Assembly: GCA_017468465.1 (NCBI GenBank)
Contig: JAFUIN010000025.1
Span: 1 to 64,000, forward strand
Length of the DNA: 64,000 nucleotides
Direction: 5' to 3'
Source: Clostridia bacterium
Lineage (GTDB): Bacteria > Bacillota > Clostridia > UMGS1840
The translations under genes and the position numbers were made by a program. Positions 15,303 through 25,800 of this stretch are shown here, in pieces (within the stretch, counting starts at the first letter, position 1; each line of letters begins with the position of its first letter). The notes under the pieces are model-generated. The model made no database searches, had not been told where the DNA came from, and was given only the letters and a program-made list of their open reading frames with translations.

Positions 15303-15821
15303 ATGGATTTTTTAGAACTGGCAAAAAGCCGCTACTCTGTGAGAAGCTTTCAGGAAAAAAAGGTTTCCAAAGAAGAAATTGACCGTTTGCTTCAAATCGC
15401 CCATCTGGCACCGACAGGCTGTAATCTGCAGCCCCAGCGGATTTTAGTGATTGAAGAAGAAACGGCACTCACCAAATTAAAGGAGTGCACCAAAAGCCAT
15501 TTTGATGCCCCTTTAGCCATGCTCATCTGCTACCATAAGGGAGAAGGCTGGACCCGTCGCTACGACGGCGCGATTTCTGCTCCTGTGGATTGCTCCATTG
15601 TAACCACCCACATCATGCTGGGTGCCTGGGAAATGGGCATCGGCTCTTGTTGGGTGATGAGCTTTAACCCCGAAAAAATGCGGGAAAGCTTTCAAATTCC
15701 CACAGAGCTGGAACCGGTGGCGCTGTTAGTAATGGGGTATCCCAACGAGGACAGCGTGCCAAATCCCCGTCATGAAGAAGTACGTCCTTTGGAGGAAGTG
15801 GTAAGCTACAACTCTTTTTAA
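15303..15821 (+). CDS. Nitroreductase family protein
   Basis: This 172-residue FMN-dependent oxidoreductase is started at 15303 behind AAAGGAG. Features are the N-terminal SRYSVRSFQEKKVS (FMN phosphate contacts), LAPTGCNLQPQR and the C-terminal LLVMGYPNEDSVPNPRH. Enzymes of this family reduce nitro compounds, quinones or flavins with NAD(P)H. The physiological substrate is not apparent. It is likely co-transcribed with the PAP2 phosphatase. Confidence 0.9.
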   Translation: MDFLELAKSRYSVRSFQEKKVSKEEIDRLLQIAHLAPTGCNLQPQRILVIEEETALTKLKECTKSHFDAPLAMLICYHKGEGWTRRYDGAISAPVDCSIVTTHIMLGAWEMGIGSCWVMSFNPEKMRESFQIPTELEPVALLVMGYPNEDSVPNPRHEEVRPLEEVVSYNSF

Positions 15822-15835
15822 GAGTTTGAAACAAA

Positions 15836-15873
15836 AAAAGGCTGTAAAAAACTAAAGTTTTTTACAGCCTTTT
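15836..15873. terminator. Bidirectional terminator
   Basis: AAAAGGCTGTAAAAAAC and GTTTTTTACAGCCTTTT form a 17-bp stem with a TAAA loop. It ends the nitroreductase transcript and, on the other strand, the convergent lipoprotein transcript. Confidence 0.9.
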
Positions 15874-15886
15874 TCACATCTCTTTT

Positions 15887-16804
15887 TTAATTTGCCGGAA
15901 CAAAGTTATATTCCATAACCGTTACACTGGGATAGATCAAGTCTCCGATAAGATAATTCAAACATAAGTTCCCTTCTCTGACATCCCAACGAAACAAAGC
16001 ATCGACTTCCCTGCAAAGATCAGTTGCCTCACCTGTTTCTATATCAGTAGCTTTTCCGCCAAGCTCCAGACGCAGTCTTTGGTCAGACATCACAAAAAAG
16101 TGACCGTGATAAGCACCGATTAGGTCTTCGGTTACAAAGGAATATTCCAGATGATGAGGGGCAATCGATAACGTTAATTCCACCGGGCTGCCGTCTGCTT
16201 CCACCAGGGAGCATTGCCAATTTCCGTAAAAATCCCACTCAACTTCCGGATCGGATCCGGTAAACTCCGGCATCAAATCATAAGGAGAAAAATCACAAAT
16301 CAGCTTTTCGGAATTTTCCAGCGTGCCATATTTTTCGGAACGCAAAGGAACATATTCCACTGCCAAATCGCCTTTTGTAGCAACAATCATCAGATTTGGC
16401 TCTGCTTCGCTGCGATTTCCCTGAATAAGAATGGGCATCCCGTCATCACAGGTCAACAGCTGTTCTCCTCTGTTTGTCTGGGCGCCGGATTCTGCCTTAA
16501 AAACGCTGATGGTCACTTGATCATCCAAGGGCACTACACAGTAAAGCTCTCCCCCCTCATTTTGCGCAAAATGAGTATCTTTCACCTGCGGCATAAAAGA
16601 ATAATATGCTATATATGACTGATTTTTAATATAATTCTGCACAGCAGAAAAATCACCTTCCACCCAACCAAGATAAGCCACGCCAATCAGACTTTTTTCC
16701 ATTTCAATCTGCGACTGAACCTCTTGCATGTGCGGATTTTTCTCCTGCACACCGCAACCGGTCAACAAACAAAGACATAATAATACAGACAATATTTTTT
16801 TCAT
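15887..16804 (-). CDS. Putative lipoprotein of unknown function
   Basis: The 305-residue protein has a lipoprotein signal peptide with the lipobox LLTGC (Cys17). I do not recognise the mature protein. It has a short helical start, then a beta-rich region with an acidic, aromatic composition. The last ~110 residues, from about WDFYGNWQCSLVEADG on, resemble the small beta-barrel lipid-binding-type domains often found at the end of Firmicutes lipoproteins. It should be anchored on the outer face of the cell membrane. It is monocistronic, with a promoter at 16839-16867 and a convergent terminator. Confidence 0.8.
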   Translation of the reverse strand: MKKILSVLLCLCLLTGCGVQEKNPHMQEVQSQIEMEKSLIGVAYLGWVEGDFSAVQNYIKNQSYIAYYSFMPQVKDTHFAQNEGGELYCVVPLDDQVTISVFKAESGAQTNRGEQLLTCDDGMPILIQGNRSEAEPNLMIVATKGDLAVEYVPLRSEKYGTLENSEKLICDFSPYDLMPEFTGSDPEVEWDFYGNWQCSLVEADGSPVELTLSIAPHHLEYSFVTEDLIGAYHGHFFVMSDQRLRLELGGKATDIETGEATDLCREVDALFRWDVREGNLCLNYLIGDLIYPSVTVMEYNFVPAN

Positions 16805-16838
16805 AGGATATTTCTCCTCTTTTTGTTTTAATGGTTTT

Positions 16839-16867
16839 ATTCTATCACAAAATGTCGGAATTGTAAA
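16839..16867 (-). promoter_or_regulatory. Promoter of the lipoprotein gene
   Basis: On the minus strand TTTACA (16867-16862) and TAGAAT (16844-16839) are separated by 17 bp and lie 35 bp before the start codon. Confidence 0.65.
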
Positions 16868-17451
16868 GATTTTTTTGAATGAAAAATAGAAAGTGAATGT
16901 TATGGTGAAGAAAAAGGTTCGTATGCTCTGTCATACTGAGAGGTCGGCTTTCTTCCGTCATTCTGAGAAGTCAATATGCCAACGAAAATCTCTATCGAAA
17001 AATATGTGCTAAATCCTCACAATCCCTCAGTCAAGCCTTTGGCTTGCCAGCTCCCTTTACACAAGGGAGCCGTTGAGATTCCTTTCTGCTATGTGCCATT
17101 GGCACTCGGAATGACCGCTATTTGGTAAATTTCTCCCTTCTGTATCAAAAAAGACGAAATTCTTATAAAAGAATTTCGTCTTTTTCTGTTTTTACGATAA
17201 TCACACAAGGTGCAGAGAAGTGCTGCGCACGACATAGGCTGCGCACGGCATAGGAACCAATGAATCATGAATAATGAATGATGAATAATTTTGGTGGCAG
17301 ACACTTGTCTGCATCAAAAATCTGCGGGTCGTCGAGGACGCCGACCCCTACAATGCTGCATGCAACGCTACAGCGAGTGGTGAAGTTTGTTCGTAACAAA
17401 AAAGCAATTATAATCTAAAATTGTTGCAAACAATTTTCACTTTATAAAAAT
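16868..17451. repeat. Gene-free stretch built of repeat remnants
   Basis: No credible gene is present. The stretch contains two tandem copies of a GTCAT(A/T)CTGAGA(G/A)GTC motif near 16933-16977, small hairpins (CAAGCCTTTGGCTTG near 17032, GGAGCTG/CCCTTTACACAAGGG near 17048-17071) and a terminator-like hairpin at 17153-17180. It also has a GTCGTCGAGGACGCCGAC palindrome near 17328 and the phrase ACAGCGAGTGGTGA at about 17371. That phrase recurs at about 17594 next to further hairpins. It looks like layered decayed intergenic repeats. Confidence 0.6.
17153..17185. terminator. Terminator-like hairpin inside the repeat stretch
   Basis: GACGAAATTCTT and AAGAATTTCGTC form a 12-bp stem with an ATAA loop, flanked by A and T runs, so it can act on either strand. 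No gene ends nearby; it may belong to a lost gene. Confidence 0.65.
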
Positions 17452-17481
17452 AAAAGGCATAGGAATAATCCTATGCCTTTT
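17452..17481. terminator. Terminator downstream of the GH89 gene
   Basis: AAAAGGCATAGGA and TCCTATGCCTTTT pair over 13 bp with an ATAA loop. On the minus strand a T-rich run follows. It lies ~180 bp beyond the GH89 stop codon and is the first good terminator there. Confidence 0.7.
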
Positions 17482-17660
17482 GCGATTTCGTTTATGTTAT
17501 TAAATTGTAAGTAAGGCGAAGAGAAAAGGATGCAGAATTAAGAAATCGAATCAAAGCTTTGCTTTGATAGCGCCCGAAGCTGTACCGTGTGTACAGCGAG
17601 TGGTGAGATTCGTTGATTCTGCGCCTTTTATCCAGCCGCACGGGGTCCTTTTATCAAGCC

Positions 17661-19835
17661 TTACTTCCAAAACTTAATGGAGGATTCACATGCCTTCCTC
17701 AAATCACCGGAGGGTTTGGTGCGATAATTTTCGGTGGAAAGGGTGAATACATAATCCTGTTCGGTAAAGCTGATGTTGGGTTCCAACCCTTCGTTTTCTC
17801 TTCCAAAATGCAGCGACAGCCAGGTGAAGTATGCCATCCAGCGTTTCTTATAGTAGCCGGAGAGCATTCCGTCATATTCACGGAACGCATAGTCTCTTAA
17901 ACGGAAACGTCCGGGTTTACCGCACCAGAGCGTCATCATATTTTTCACGTTATATTCAAAAATTCTCTTTTCGGTATCGTTTCTGCCGTAGTTTCTTGCA
18001 CGCTGAATCCAGGCACCCAACAGTGTATGCTCATTGGTGCGAACCACTGCTTCCTGAAGGTCATACAGTTTTAAGAAGCGACGTGCTTCTTTTTCAAAGA
18101 GACGCTGTTTGCCGGATTTATAAGCGTTTTTCATAGCTTCGATAATTTCCCAGCCGTAGTCGGCATTTGCCTGACGGCAAAGCTCCATTAAGTCGAAGCG
18201 GTAGCATTCATTATCTTTTAACTTGTCATATTCCTTCAGCATAAGCTGGGTTGCCTGCTGAAGAATTTCAATGGGATACGGGCTTCCGCCTCTGGATTCA
18301 AACCAGCCAACTGTGCGAACGTTAATGTTGGGGCAGGTGCAAAGGGAGGAAGATTTACTTGCATTATAAGCAAAGCCATGCCACAGGGTATAGATATTTT
18401 CAATAACCAAATCGTAGGCTTGTTTAATGTTTTCATTATAATAGCCGTATCTCGCCATAAAGAAGCGTTTGACAAAATCATCCTGCTTCAACGGTTTTTC
18501 GCGAATGGTGTTGGATGCTAAAACGTCATAGATAATTTCATCGGTTTCAATGCCTTCCATTGCCATACCGATGCCCACAACCATATCGTTTACAGTGCCG
18601 GGTTGCATTGCTTCAAAGGGCTGATTGAGGAATTCCGGAATGTTTCCGGTGAAACGCTGAACACCGCCAAAGTTACCAATCTGCATATAAATCCAGGGAT
18701 AGTTTCCAAACAATTCTTTTGCAGTGTTATACACACGGTCACCGGACAGCAGACCGATTAACACTTCTTCGTGTTTTAAGATGTCCAGAAGCTCCTGTCT
18801 GGGATTGCCAACCCATCCCTGATAGAACCATACATTTCCGTCGGAATATTTTTTCATTGCTTCGATATTAGCTTTGGAATATGCAGCAATGTCAATACCG
18901 TCGGTAATACCGCCTTCATGGAAGGGGTCACCGCCGAAATAATGAATTTCTCCGAAATGTTCTTTGGTTTTTCTGTAATAGATTTCCGCAATTTTTTCAA
19001 ATAACGGGTCATTCACATCAATCAGCGGAGGACGGTCTCCTTTCTGACACAGATTCCAGGTCCCCTGCTCATACAGAGTTGCTTCCGGATATTTTTCGCC
19101 AAAGTTGTTGGGCACTTTTCCGTAGAATGCGGGACGGATAACATCCCCGCCAAAATCACGAAGACGATTGGTCATTTTGTTTGCCAGAACCTTCTGGTCC
19201 TCATACCACCACTGGGGAATATCACCGCCAAAACGGCTCATATTCCCCATAATCTGCCAGGGCAATGTGCCGGCACCGCAGAGGTCATCATTGGCTTCCT
19301 GCGCAGTATAGGCCAGCTCCATCAGGGTGTCTCTCCAGATGATTTCGTGGCCTAACTGATTCAACACCAGGTTGATGCCTGCCAGAAGCATCCAGTCGAT
19401 CAGCTTTTCATACTGCTCCCATTTCCAGTAAATGCAAGTGTATGTATAGGTACAGTAATTCATGAAATAGCGATATAAGAATACCGATTTATTTTCAATC
19501 ACTTCTCCCACAACAGGCGGTTTTTTCGGCATTTTTACGTTTTGGGTGATGGGACCGTAAAAAACGTGACATTTTTCTTTTAAGTAAGTATTAAATGCAA
19601 CTGCTGCTGCAACACCGGAGGTGGCTTCAATCACGATTTTGCCGTCTTTATCATATAATTTATATTCATCCATACCGGTTTTGGATTCTGTAATATGCTG
19701 AATTACAAAATGGTTCCGATAGGTTTTGGACCCTGTAACACGTTCAATTAAATCCAGCACAGCATCTTCTTTCAAAGTGGTGCCGAGGTTCTTGTGTTTT
19801 ACGTCTGCAATTTTTTGAAAAATCTTTTTGTCCAT
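17661..19835 (-). CDS. Alpha-N-acetylglucosaminidase, GH89 (NAGLU-like)
   Basis: This 724-residue protein aligns by eye with NAGLU along its length: an N-terminal alpha/beta domain, then YWKWEQYEKLIDWMLLAGIN (136-155), LGHEIIWR, GTLPWQIMGNMSRFGGDIP (189-207), DVIRPAFYGKVP and the two catalytic glutamates. Glu307 in GGDPFHEGG matches the acid/base and Glu427 in GIGMAMEGIE matches the nucleophile. Their spacing of 120 is close to the 118 of the Clostridium perfringens enzyme. It removes terminal alpha-linked GlcNAc, as in heparan sulfate or alpha1,4-capped mucin glycans. There is no signal peptide, so it works in the cytoplasm on imported fragments. It has its own promoter with the operator shared by the locus (19885-19949). 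Confidence 0.92.
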   Translation of the reverse strand: MDKKIFQKIADVKHKNLGTTLKEDAVLDLIERVTGSKTYRNHFVIQHITESKTGMDEYKLYDKDGKIVIEATSGVAAAVAFNTYLKEKCHVFYGPITQNVKMPKKPPVVGEVIENKSVFLYRYFMNYCTYTYTCIYWKWEQYEKLIDWMLLAGINLVLNQLGHEIIWRDTLMELAYTAQEANDDLCGAGTLPWQIMGNMSRFGGDIPQWWYEDQKVLANKMTNRLRDFGGDVIRPAFYGKVPNNFGEKYPEATLYEQGTWNLCQKGDRPPLIDVNDPLFEKIAEIYYRKTKEHFGEIHYFGGDPFHEGGITDGIDIAAYSKANIEAMKKYSDGNVWFYQGWVGNPRQELLDILKHEEVLIGLLSGDRVYNTAKELFGNYPWIYMQIGNFGGVQRFTGNIPEFLNQPFEAMQPGTVNDMVVGIGMAMEGIETDEIIYDVLASNTIREKPLKQDDFVKRFFMARYGYYNENIKQAYDLVIENIYTLWHGFAYNASKSSSLCTCPNINVRTVGWFESRGGSPYPIEILQQATQLMLKEYDKLKDNECYRFDLMELCRQANADYGWEIIEAMKNAYKSGKQRLFEKEARRFLKLYDLQEAVVRTNEHTLLGAWIQRARNYGRNDTEKRIFEYNVKNMMTLWCGKPGRFRLRDYAFREYDGMLSGYYKKRWMAYFTWLSLHFGRENEGLEPNISFTEQDYVFTLSTENYRTKPSGDLRKACESSIKFWK

Positions 19836-19884
19836 AACATTTTACCTCTCTTTGCCCCTGAAATAACAGGACATACTTTCCTTC

Positions 19885-19956
19885 ATTATAGTGGAAAATG
19901 CTGCCTTTGTAAACCCAAAAATCTGCTTATTATCCAATCAAAAATCTGCTTTTTTT
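19885..19956 (-). promoter_or_regulatory. GH89 promoter with tandem GCAGATTTT operator
   Basis: On the minus strand GCAGATTTT starts at 19949 and again at 19926, 23 bp apart. Eight bases after the second GCAGA comes TTTACA (19913-19908), then a 17-bp spacer and TATAAT (19890-19885). The same layout precedes the ABC importer and the DUF4091 gene, so I read it as the binding site of the AraC-type regulator encoded at 55390. Confidence 0.82.
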
Positions 19957-19973
19957 ACTTGTGCTTTGAAATT

Positions 19974-20004
19974 AAAAACGGAGAAAGCATTACGCTTTCT
20001 CCGT
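19974..20004. terminator. Terminator at the end of the surface-protein operon
   Basis: ACGGAGAAAGC and GCTTTCTCCGT form an 11-bp stem (19978-19988/19994-20004) with T runs on both strands. It lies ~18 bp after the stop of the gene at 20023 on the minus strand. It also insulates the GH89 promoter from the long operon upstream. Confidence 0.88.
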
Positions 20005-20022
20005 TTTAATTATGTCAAAAAA

Positions 20023-22863
20023 TTAGTCAGTCAATTCGATGTAGAGAGTCTGTACTCTGACAACAGAGTTGAAGTAACCGATTGCACCGCTGGGTACTTC
20101 ATCTTCTCTTAAGGAAACGGTTTTCAGTTTGCCGTTTTCACGTTTTAAGCCGGTGATGCTGAATTTATCTCCTAACCAGTATGCGCCTTCTTCACCGTCG
20201 GCACCTACAACATACAGTCTGTAGTCTCCAACTTTCTTGATTTCAGCTTTATACATACCGGCAGTGTCAGTATTGCTCTGGAGCCATTCTTCAATGGAAA
20301 TGTTTCCGGCATCGCCATCCATGGTGATTTGTCTTGCACTTGTGATAATAATGCCGTTATCTGCATATTTAGCACCACTATGGTAAGACAGGATCATACC
20401 AACTTCCAGGTCTTTTGTACCAGCCACTGCAGTTACCAACGCACCCTTTTCGTTATAATAAGTTACTTCACAGGGGCTTAAGGTATCCAGACGCAGAATC
20501 AATTCACCATCGTCTAAAATTACTTCATGATATGTTTCATCTGTTTCTGCATCATATTTCGTGGTAATATAAGTAATTTCGCCGGAAGAATTAGAATTGT
20601 AAGCGTAAATCTGGCTGGTATCACCGTAAATGAACCAGAAGTCTGCATGGTCAGCACCCGGTTTTGCAAACAGTGCCATTTTTTCCGGAGAGCCTAAAGC
20701 ACTTCCGGTCTGAGAACCGGTTGCCTGCATATCGGAGTAAGAAACTTCTTTTACGCCCATTGTTCCTCCCAGGTTGTGCAGTACAAAGAAGCGATCATCA
20801 CCAATGTAGAACTGCTGACCCCATCTATCGCCACCAACATTCAGAAGAATTTTATTATTGGTGGTGTCAGTGCCAACGGTAATAGTACTATAAACACCAC
20901 GGAAGTCACCGGTGAAGAATTCGTTACCCAGGTTTACTGCAGGAACTGCAGGAACTTCCCAGGATTCATAAGTATCTAAAGAACCGTCATCCGGTAATTT
21001 CTGAACCTGATGGTTGTTACCTGCAATCAGATAATAATCCGGCTCTGCAATTCTGGTGATTACATTGTTATCGTTAATGGTAAATTTGAACAGTTTCTTG
21101 TATGCATCATCTCTGGAAGCCCAGTTTAATGCAGTTCCTGCCAGATTTTCGGGTTTGAACGCATCAATTAAAGTAGCTTTGGTCCAGAAGTCAACCTGTT
21201 CATTGTCAACAAATTTATTTTCGGAAAATTCTTGAGGCATGCTGACAATGATCTGTCCAATTTCAGGATAAATCTGCTGAATTTTGATGGTAACATCATC
21301 AAAAGCACTTTCCTGATAATGACCCATTACATAACCGGTAAATTCGTTGATTTTTTTCAATCTGGAGTCCGGTTTTACATATTTTACATTTCCGAAAATG
21401 TCAATGTAGCAAATAACCTGCGCACCGGTTAAATTTTCCGGAATGGTCGGATAATAGTCGATGCCGTTTTCGGAGTAGTATACAGGCCCTTTGATGGGAT
21501 AGTAAGATCTGCCGATTTCCAGTTCTTCTGCGCTGTAGCTGTCGAAGGTACCAACGACTGCTTTTTCAGAACAAACAACAATCAGGTCTTCGTCGGTCTG
21601 ATAATACCAGCACATGCTGTTGGGTTTAATGTGGTCACGGTCAGTGCTGCGGCCTTCTACAACAACTACAATGTCGTTATACTCACCAACGTTTTTAATA
21701 CGTCCGGAGCCTTCGCCTTTGGTGAAGGCAATAAAGCTGTTATTGATTTCAGTAACCAGACCACCTTCCTGGAGATCCCAGGTTTCGATGTAGGTAACCT
21801 TATCGCTGATAACAACAACCTTCGCAAATTTACTTGCTAATTTTACAGGGTACTTGGTAGCTTCGCCGTTGTAGTTTAACACACAGCTGTTGGACACATC
21901 ATACAAACGGTCACGGTTTTTCAGCTCAACTTTGTCAACCAAGTTGATTGCATAAGCATTTTTTTCGTTGTCGTCATTGTTTACGCTTTGAATTACATCG
22001 TAGAATACTTCTACAGTGGGCTGGGGAGCAACGTAAAGCATTACGCCGTCTCTGTTTACCCAAATTTCAACCGGAATGTTTTTGTAGAAGTTCATATCAA
22101 TTTTTCCGTTTGATAAGAACGAATGAATCAAATCTTCTTCCAGCATAACCGGATTGGATTCGCAAGCGTTGAGTTCAATTTTTACTTTTGCGCTGGGCTT
22201 GGTGTTGTTTACTTCTACAATGGTGCCGTAGTAACGGGAAATGCCAAAGTATTCAGACAAAATGGTTCTGGTAGAATGCACTTTGGACGCAGTCATACCG
22301 CCATCGGGTTCATAAGTATAAACAAAGTTGTTGATTCTTGCGGTTAACAGTTTGTAAATCAACTTACGATACTGTCTTACGGTAACGGTATCATAATTTG
22401 TCAGCTGTACGCCTTCATACAAGCCTAACTCCATAACGGTTTTCAGATTGCCGGCAGTGCCGCCACCATTTTTTGCAGCGATTTCTTCATATGCCAGAAG
22501 TCTTACAACAGCTTCGTTATAATCGTGGAAGCTGATGGGTTCATCGGGCATAAAGAGTGTGCCGTTGGGTACTAAAAAGCCGTTTTTGGTTGCATAATCA
22601 ATGTAGCCGGAGTCTGCCACATCTTCACCAATGTCAACATACTCGGTTGCGCGGGGGTCCATAGTGGTACCCCCTAAGATATTGGAAATTGTGAATGCGA
22701 AATCTCTACGAGTTACTAAATTGTCGGTATCCGATTTGCAGGATTCCGGCATAATGTTTAATTCTGATACTACCTGATTGGTTCCAAAGCCTGCAGAAAC
22801 AATGCTGAAGGAACTCAGAATCAGGGTCAAAATCAGGAATAGAGTTGTACTTTTTTTGATCAT
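20023..22863 (-). CDS. Large exported surface protein with N-terminal SLH-like repeats
   Basis: The 946-residue protein has a signal peptide (MIKKSTTLFLILTLILSSFS, cleavage near VSAG). Residues about 45-200 contain degenerate SLH-like units: YVDIGEDVADSGYIDYATKNG then LFMPDEPISFHDYNEAVVRLLAYE. These would bind secondary cell-wall polymer. The remaining ~740 residues are beta-rich, without motifs I recognise. They read like a string of small domains with repeated VTYIET, ITYITTKY and YYNEKG segments. Its ATG overlaps the stop of the preceding SLH protein gene (ATGA), so the two are translated together and may form one surface complex. It is the last gene of the long operon. A catalytic role is not visible. 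Confidence 0.75.
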   Translation of the reverse strand: MIKKSTTLFLILTLILSSFSIVSAGFGTNQVVSELNIMPESCKSDTDNLVTRRDFAFTISNILGGTTMDPRATEYVDIGEDVADSGYIDYATKNGFLVPNGTLFMPDEPISFHDYNEAVVRLLAYEEIAAKNGGGTAGNLKTVMELGLYEGVQLTNYDTVTVRQYRKLIYKLLTARINNFVYTYEPDGGMTASKVHSTRTILSEYFGISRYYGTIVEVNNTKPSAKVKIELNACESNPVMLEEDLIHSFLSNGKIDMNFYKNIPVEIWVNRDGVMLYVAPQPTVEVFYDVIQSVNNDDNEKNAYAINLVDKVELKNRDRLYDVSNSCVLNYNGEATKYPVKLASKFAKVVVISDKVTYIETWDLQEGGLVTEINNSFIAFTKGEGSGRIKNVGEYNDIVVVVEGRSTDRDHIKPNSMCWYYQTDEDLIVVCSEKAVVGTFDSYSAEELEIGRSYYPIKGPVYYSENGIDYYPTIPENLTGAQVICYIDIFGNVKYVKPDSRLKKINEFTGYVMGHYQESAFDDVTIKIQQIYPEIGQIIVSMPQEFSENKFVDNEQVDFWTKATLIDAFKPENLAGTALNWASRDDAYKKLFKFTINDNNVITRIAEPDYYLIAGNNHQVQKLPDDGSLDTYESWEVPAVPAVNLGNEFFTGDFRGVYSTITVGTDTTNNKILLNVGGDRWGQQFYIGDDRFFVLHNLGGTMGVKEVSYSDMQATGSQTGSALGSPEKMALFAKPGADHADFWFIYGDTSQIYAYNSNSSGEITYITTKYDAETDETYHEVILDDGELILRLDTLSPCEVTYYNEKGALVTAVAGTKDLEVGMILSYHSGAKYADNGIIITSARQITMDGDAGNISIEEWLQSNTDTAGMYKAEIKKVGDYRLYVVGADGEEGAYWLGDKFSITGLKRENGKLKTVSLREDEVPSGAIGYFNSVVRVQTLYIELTD

Positions 22864-25800
22864 AATACTCCTAACACCTCCATCATAACATAAATCACTT
22901 TTGCAGCCTGTGCTCTGGTTGCATTTGCTCTCGGTGCAAAGGTGCCATCACCCATACCGTTGATAACGCCCTGTTTTTCCAATGCGCTGACTGCATCCTG
23001 TGCATAGTTTGCAATGTCGCCTGCATCGTTAAATGCAGTATTGCCTGCGGGCAGGTCGATACCCAGCAGTGCGAAGGTTCTGTAAATCATTACAGCCATA
23101 TCCTGACGGGTAATGTTGGTGCCAATGCCGAAGCTGCCGTCTGCATTGCCTTTTACGATGCCAAGCTGCTGTGCAGTTGCAATGTAAGAGGTTGCCCAAT
23201 GATTGGAAGCTACGTCAGACAGGTCAGAGATTGCATTTGCATCGTGAGAGCCAACAACAGTAACCAGCATTTTTACAACTTCTTCACGGGTTACATTGTC
23301 GGAGGGACGGAACTCTCTCTGTGCGTTGGCAGAAATAACGCCTTTACCAACCAGAGCATGAACCATATCCTGTGCCCAAAGAGCATCTTTCATATCATCG
23401 AAGAAATAGGTGGGAGCCAAAGAACCGTCGTCTTTATCTTCTTCTTTTTCCTTCGGGGGCTGCGGTGCGCCGATTCCGCCGCCGCCTCCTCCGCCGCCTC
23501 CGCCGCCGGAGCCGCCTTCGGATGCGGTGAGAACGTCGATTTTAATTGCCGCTAATTCTTCTTCATCATCAGACAGTAAGTAGGTTTTGCTGGGGCCAAC
23601 AACCAAGTTAGCTTCGCCAACAGCATAAACCAGGTCAATTCCCTTGATCGCAAATTCACATCCGGATGCAGAATCTGCGGGAGAGTTGAAGGACATTTCA
23701 CCGATTTTGGTGATGTAGGAAGCTTTATCAAACGGGAAGGTATATAAAACAGTGTTGCTGTCTTTATCTTTCCATTCTGCAGTGATCTTTTCGTTGGAAT
23801 TGATATTCACGATGTCTTCGAGTGCACGACCGTCAACAAAGTCACTGTCTAACTGCATGGTAACTTTTACTGCAGTTAATTTGGTCTGTTCTTCGGTAAA
23901 TGTCATCGGCAAAGTAACCGCACCGTTTACATATACATTTGCCGGGATGTCAGTAATTTTCAGCTGAGTATCGGTAATTCCATTTTCTGCTTTCAGTCGT
24001 GCATCTACCGCTCCTTCCACTAATTTCACAAATGCTTCCTCAGTGGTAACAGGATCAGCCTGAGCAATGGTAACTTCTGCTAAACTTACTCCATCAATAG
24101 GTTTGAAGTTCATAGTCTGAATTTTATTGATCAACCCTTCGGAGAACAGCACTTTCAAAACTTCCGGCTTACTGAAGAAATTACTTTTGATGTAAGAACC
24201 GGCTTTCGCATTGTTCATTTGTTCCATCAGGAACATTTTGTTATAGTAGGTTTTGAATGTGCTTAATTCAGTAAATTCTTTGCCAACAAAATGATTATGG
24301 AAATAATCGGGAGCAGTTGCCTGGAATTTACCGGTATCTTTTAAGGTTGCGATATCATCGGGATAGGTAAATACGCCAAGCAGATCATAGTTGTCATCTT
24401 CTTCGCCATCGAAAATGGTTGCAACTTCATCTGCATCGGTAGCGTTCTTAAATAAGTCTAAAATTCTCTGTTTTTCTTCTGCGGACACATAGTTTACGCT
24501 GATGGGTTCTTCTGTGCCGTATTCGGAAGCAACAGTGTAATTATATTTACCTACCGGACTTCCCAGAGGAATGTTGAAGGTTACGATGAATTTACCGTCT
24601 TTACCGGATTTTCCGGTTGCAACGGTGCCACCATCATTATAAACAGAAACACTTCTGCCCTTGATGCCTTTGCCGGTGCTTCCCAACAGAGTACCGGTTA
24701 CGGTTACCAATTCATCTTCTGCAGCTGCATCTACTTCGCTGAAAGTTTCTGTTGCTGCATCTTCATCCCCTTCGTTACCTGCAGTGAAGGTATAAGTAAC
24801 ATCGTCTAGTCCATCATCATCGTTTACACATTTCAAGCCGGAAACGGTTAAGGTGTAAGTTTCACCATAAGCTAAAGTTTCCAGGAAAGAAACGGTAACA
24901 TCTTTGCCGTCAACAGTAACAGCTGCAGACAAGGTACCGTCTGCGCCTTCCAAAGTAGCAGTCATCTCTGCATCCTTGTCCATGGTATCGTTAAAGGTAA
25001 GAACCAAATTGTCAGTTCCTCTCATAACGGTAGCTTCGTTTTCAAAAGAGCTGCCGTCAACAGCAGTTTCATAGGGAGCTACATATTCTACAACAGCCCA
25101 TGCCAGCTTATAGCTTTCCAGACCGGAAACAGCCAGGGTATATTCGCCTGCTTCCAAAGGGAAAACCAAACCGTTAGAATTGGAGTAGATAGTTTCCTCT
25201 TTCTCCTCATTATTCACTTTAACCGTTCTCACTGCTCTATCAATAGTGAGTTCCTTGGTTTTATCGCCCAAAGTAATGGTTGCAGAAGAACCGGTTTCGG
25301 TAATACCATGAAAATACACTTTGTATTTTCCTGCCTGTGTAATAGAAAGAGGGAAAGTAATTTCACCGCCATCCAGTTCGATGGTGGTGTAACCTTCTGC
25401 TGTGGTGAAGGTTGCGGTTTCTGCTTCGTTACAGGTTGTAACCAAATTTAACGCTTTTACAGAGGTTTCATCTGCAGTATCGTCTTTGGTCAATTCAATT
25501 TTATTGAAGTTTGCCGGACCAACGGGGTCTCTGTTTTCTACATAAATGTAGTTAACTCCTTCGTTCAGATACAGATAACCCGCATTAACAGCTTCTGCAT
25601 CGGTTGCAACAAACTGACTTTTGGTTTTTTTCAGGTGTGCTTCTGTGATATGAGAATCGGTGCGAACCACATAGTCTACCCCTGCAGTTACGTTAACACC
25701 GACAAACAGTTTCACCTGATAATAACCGGCTTCTGCCACGTCTGCTTCGTATCTGATCCATTCGGAAGCTTTCATGTTTACTGCTGGACGATTAGCCTGC

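Noticed and set aside
17089-17304. 71-codon minus-strand frame
   Set aside because: It lies in the repeat stretch across a terminator-like hairpin and has no ribosome binding site.
17313-17325. Another regulon operator (AAAAATCTGC)
   Set aside because: It is a single site inside repeat remnants, with no partner at 23 bp and no promoter behind it.
23480-23520. Frameshift or assembly error at the poly-glycine tract
   Set aside because: The frame continues into three intact SLH domains, so the tract is a genuine hinge; only its length may vary.
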